Positions 6,728-9,335 of a stretch of 9,335 nucleotides of DNA are shown here, piece by piece. The notes under the pieces are model-generated. The model saw only the letters and a program-made list of their open reading frames with translations, made no database searches and was not told the origin of the DNA. The translations under genes and the position numbers were made by a program. The stretch comes from Candidatus Poseidoniales archaeon (GTDB taxonomy: Archaea > Thermoplasmatota > Poseidoniia > Poseidoniales > Poseidoniaceae): positions 1,134-10,468 of the forward strand of contig QXYA01000062.1 of NCBI GenBank assembly GCA_009887135.1, read 5' to 3'. Position 1 is the stretch's first letter, and each line of letters opens with the position of its first letter.

Positions 6728-9010
6728 ATGAACGATGGTGAAGCGGACAAAGAAATGTCAGAATCATTGATGAATGATATGGCTGATGCTATGCGTTCAG
6801 CCGGCCTTGGAAATGAGGAAAATCCAACTGAACAGGACGATGTTCAAGAGGATGTGGAGACGGAACCTGAAGCAAAGGAATTCTCAGAATCAGTCAATGA
6901 AACGGAATCTGTAGACGACCAAGTTAACGAACTTCTTGAAGAGGGAGAAGCTCATTCTCGCTCAAATAATCCTCAGGAGGCCCTTGTTGCATTTAACAAA
7001 GCAATTGCACTTGATCCATCGTGCGATATGGCTTGGTTTAATCGAGGAGTTCTGTTAGAAGCGCAGCAAGATGCTCGTGGAGCAAGACAAGCATTCCAGA
7101 TATGCCTCGATCTCAACCCAGACCATGCACCAGCAACGGCAAACTTAGCGATCCTTCTTGATAGAATTGGGGATGAGGTTGGCGCTGCAGCAATGGCTCG
7201 TAGAGGATTAGAATTTTTCCCAGGTCATCCAAGTCTTACCGATGTTCTATCACGCTCAAAAAATGCATCTGTGGAAGAAGTACCCGAAGCAATTGAATCA
7301 ACAATTACAAAAGCTACTCATCATGAATCAACACTTGTTAACGTAATGGCTGATTCAGGAGTCACAGATTCTGACGCAATTTTATCCGAAGCTGTTCATC
7401 ATGATATCGATGGAGATGGGCATCTTGACAAAGACGAACTCCAGAGTGCTGCAGAAGTAGTTGCTGCAACTCAACAAATTGAAACAGTTATTCAGGAAGC
7501 AATAGAAACTGAAATAGATAAGACACCATACGTTGAAGAAATAAACCTTGAGAAACTTACAGCTGAAGCAACAGATATGATTCGACAAGGCGAACCGAAA
7601 AAGGCCTTGGCGTTACTCAAACCACATCTCAAAACAATTGGCGCTAACCACGCTGGAGCGTGGAGAATTGCTGGGGGGGCAATGGCCCGAATGGATTTGG
7701 ATTCACATGCAATCGCTGCTCTTGAGCACGCAACTCGGTTGGATGAATCCGTCGCTAGTGGATGGTACAATCTTGGTACGCTCTATGCTCGAAACGACAA
7801 CATGAATAAGGCAATAGAAGCATTTGAAAATACAATTGAACTTGATAGTCGACACTTGAAAGCACGTATGAAATTGGTTGATTATGCAAAGGAATCCGGA
7901 AAGATGGGGGATATTTTATTGCATGGCATCGCCTTTTTGGAAGTTCAAGATGATGCAGACTTACGTAATGAAATTATTGAACATCTTCTAACATGTGGAG
8001 AACAAGAAGTTGATGTTTTAGAAAATATTACTGGTATACCTCCAACAATGCCAGAAGCCCCTCAATTAGCGCAATATGCACTTGATCTCTTACCACCTGG
8101 TCCCTCTGAACATAGAGCGCGGGCAATGACCCTGAAGGGAGACAACATTGAATCTGTAAAAATCTGGAAAGAGCTCATTCAAACTGATAAGGAGAATCCG
8201 GGACTATGGAAAGGACTGGCACGTTCACTCGAAGCAGCAGGAGATTTGGACACTGCACAACGATGCCATTCAAAAGCCAATGAATTGGAACATGGGACTC
8301 AAGCCCCTCCTCTGGCAACGCCTGAACCAGCACCGCAGCCTCAGCAAAAAGTACCACTTGAACAAATTCCTCTTGAGCCTAGACAACAGGAATTTACCCC
8401 AACTCAACCTGAACCACATGTTACAGAAGAAGAGAAATCCATGGCAAATAACGTGTTACTCACGCCAATACAACCAAGAGTTCAGCAAACAACAGAAGAA
8501 CCGAAAGTTGAGGTTGATTTGGCAAAAGCCGCCCTTGATGCAACTGCTCTAATAGCATCATCAACTCTAACAAATGTAGGCTCTAGTTCTGTTTCAAATC
8601 AAGACATATCATGGTACAATCAAGGAGTTCAACTTATTGAAGACGGAAAATTCCGGGAGGCACTATCGAGTTTTGATCGTGCTTTACCATCCTTTGCAAA
8701 TGATAACGAGATGGTCATTCGAATATTGAATGGAAGAGGAAATGCATACTACTTCATGGAAGAGTATCCATCTTGTGTTGAATCATACCACAAAGCCATG
8801 ATGATTGACCCATCGAACGTTCGTGGCCAAACACTCTACAACATGGGAACAGCCTATGCGGAAATGGAACGCTTCCCAGATGCAATCAAGTGCTATCAGC
8901 AAGCAATGCCACGCGGTTTATCCCCTGAAGAAACAAGCAGAGCTAAGGAACAAATCCGTCGTTGCACAATCCTAGAAAAAGAGAGACAAAAAAAGATTTC
9001 AAGAAGTTGA
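6728..9010 (+). CDS. TPR-repeat scaffold protein with an embedded EF-hand
   Basis: This 760-residue protein has no signal peptide or membrane helix and is likely cytoplasmic. An acidic disordered N-terminus (1-65) is followed by about three tetratricopeptide repeats (~66-170; ALVAFNKAIALDP is typical). A spacer contains a canonical EF-hand loop at 226-237. A second TPR group lies at ~274-422 (GWYNLGTLYARNDNMNKAIEAF), with further helical repeats at ~455-520. A Pro/Gln/Glu-rich linker runs from ~523 to 600, and a C-terminal TPR group spans ~627-745 (WYNQGVQLIEDGKFREALSSF), ending in a basic KERQKKISRS tail. TPR arrays bind other proteins, so a scaffold or assembly role is likely, but no partner can be named. 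It is the first gene after the divergent promoter and directly abuts an A-type Fe-S carrier gene, with TGA followed at once by ATG. That suggests co-transcription and possibly a link to Fe-S protein assembly. Confidence 0.88.
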   Translation: MNDGEADKEMSESLMNDMADAMRSAGLGNEENPTEQDDVQEDVETEPEAKEFSESVNETESVDDQVNELLEEGEAHSRSNNPQEALVAFNKAIALDPSCDMAWFNRGVLLEAQQDARGARQAFQICLDLNPDHAPATANLAILLDRIGDEVGAAAMARRGLEFFPGHPSLTDVLSRSKNASVEEVPEAIESTITKATHHESTLVNVMADSGVTDSDAILSEAVHHDIDGDGHLDKDELQSAAEVVAATQQIETVIQEAIETEIDKTPYVEEINLEKLTAEATDMIRQGEPKKALALLKPHLKTIGANHAGAWRIAGGAMARMDLDSHAIAALEHATRLDESVASGWYNLGTLYARNDNMNKAIEAFENTIELDSRHLKARMKLVDYAKESGKMGDILLHGIAFLEVQDDADLRNEIIEHLLTCGEQEVDVLENITGIPPTMPEAPQLAQYALDLLPPGPSEHRARAMTLKGDNIESVKIWKELIQTDKENPGLWKGLARSLEAAGDLDTAQRCHSKANELEHGTQAPPLATPEPAPQPQQKVPLEQIPLEPRQQEFTPTQPEPHVTEEEKSMANNVLLTPIQPRVQQTTEEPKVEVDLAKAALDATALIASSTLTNVGSSSVSNQDISWYNQGVQLIEDGKFREALSSFDRALPSFANDNEMVIRILNGRGNAYYFMEEYPSCVESYHKAMMIDPSNVRGQTLYNMGTAYAEMERFPDAIKCYQQAMPRGLSPEETSRAKEQIRRCTILEKERQKKISRS
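7403..7438 (+). other. Canonical EF-hand calcium-binding loop in the TPR protein
   Basis: The twelve codons encode DIDGDGHLDKDE (residues 226-237). Acidic ligands sit at positions 1, 3, 5, 9 and 12, with Gly at 6 and Leu at 8, a full match to the EF-hand consensus. Helices flank it: AILSEAVHH before, and ELQSAAEVVAATQQIETV after. Only one loop is present; EF-hands usually pair, so binding may need dimerisation or be weak. Confidence 0.8.
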
Positions 9011-9335
9011 ATGAGAAGTCAGGTTCATATTCCACCGATACGTCGGGGTAGCATGGACTGTGGAACTTGCGAGACTGCCCCAGCAATCGAAGTCATCAAA
9101 CCAACGGTTGTTGATGTCAATCTAACCATCACTGAAAAAGCAATCGATATGCTCACTGAAGCATTTGGTGATGATCGTAGTCATGCCCTTCTTGTCGGTG
9201 TTTTATCCGGTGGTTGCTCGGGCTATATGTATGATTTACAAATCGTCGAGACCACTGATATTGATTGTCAAGAAGTTGTAATCTCTGGATTTAGAGTACT
9301 CGTTCCAAATGCTTCATCACATTTACTTGATGGGA
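9011..9335 (+). CDS. A-type iron-sulfur carrier, IscA/ErpA/HesB family (3' end outside window)
   Basis: The frame stays open to the window edge (108 codons seen). The domain begins VNLTITEKAIDML (36-48), then LLVGVLSGGCSGYMYDL (60-76) with the first conserved cluster-ligand Cys (Cys69), and FRVLVPNASSHLLDG (94-108). These are standard A-type carrier motifs. The C-terminal CxC ligand pair would lie just beyond the edge. Such proteins bind and pass Fe-S clusters or iron to client apoproteins in the cytoplasm. The start at 9011 follows the TPR gene's TGA with no gap and has no good ribosome binding site. An alternative ATG at 9053 has CGGGGT nearby and would give MDCGTCETAPA. With either start, an extra C-x-x-C (Cys17/Cys20 counted from 9011) precedes the domain, which is unusual for the family. 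Confidence 0.85.
   Translation, partial: MRSQVHIPPIRRGSMDCGTCETAPAIEVIKPTVVDVNLTITEKAIDMLTEAFGDDRSHALLVGVLSGGCSGYMYDLQIVETTDIDCQEVVISGFRVLVPNASSHLLDG

Noticed and set aside
7673..7679. Run of seven G, possible slippage or frameshift site
   Set aside because: The TPR frame continues intact on both sides with repeat-like sequence, so there is no sign of a broken or phase-variable gene.

Overview
The window most likely comes from a planktonic marine archaeon of the Poseidoniales type (Marine Group II Euryarchaeota). This is an inference from four things: moderate-to-low GC, very compact gene packing, GAGGTG-type ribosome binding sites next to starts with none, and a giant secreted beta-domain protein whose cytoplasmic tail ends in an LPEGW-x-MEQW-x-x-YGQQYL motif that I associate from memory with membrane proteins of that group. 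No rRNA or tRNA is present to confirm it.

Block 1 (1-4989, + strand) is an envelope-related gene set. It starts with the C-terminal part of a membrane-anchored extracellular protein. Next comes a 1175-residue secreted protein built of a jelly-roll/MAM-like domain and serial CARDB/NEW3-like beta-sandwich modules, held by one C-terminal membrane helix. Then comes a previously easy-to-miss 57-residue protein with two membrane helices (4315-4488), and last a PqqD-like small protein. Spacings are 8 to 30 bp, consistent with one transcript.

Block 2 (4986-6623, - strand) is a tight three-gene operon read leftwards: an NADPH-dependent FMN reductase-like flavoprotein, a formylglycine-generating-enzyme-like (SUMF1) protein that lacks the usual catalytic cysteines, and an ArsC/Spx-family thioredoxin-fold protein that keeps its catalytic Cys and three Arg. 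Genes 2 and 3 share an ATGA overlap. The operon converges on block 1 so closely that the two TAA stops share a TTAA palindrome.

Block 3 (6728-9335, + strand) diverges from block 2 across a 104-bp intergenic region. It holds a 760-residue TPR-repeat protein with one canonical EF-hand calcium-binding loop between its TPR groups, followed directly by an A-type iron-sulfur carrier (IscA/ErpA/HesB family) that runs off the right edge.

There is no mobile element, CRISPR array or RNA gene that I can support. No gene-free stretch exceeds about 104 bp. The most interesting points are the redox/SUMF1 operon with a non-canonical SUMF1 protein, the stand-alone PqqD-like gene beside the small membrane protein, and the EF-hand inside a TPR scaffold.
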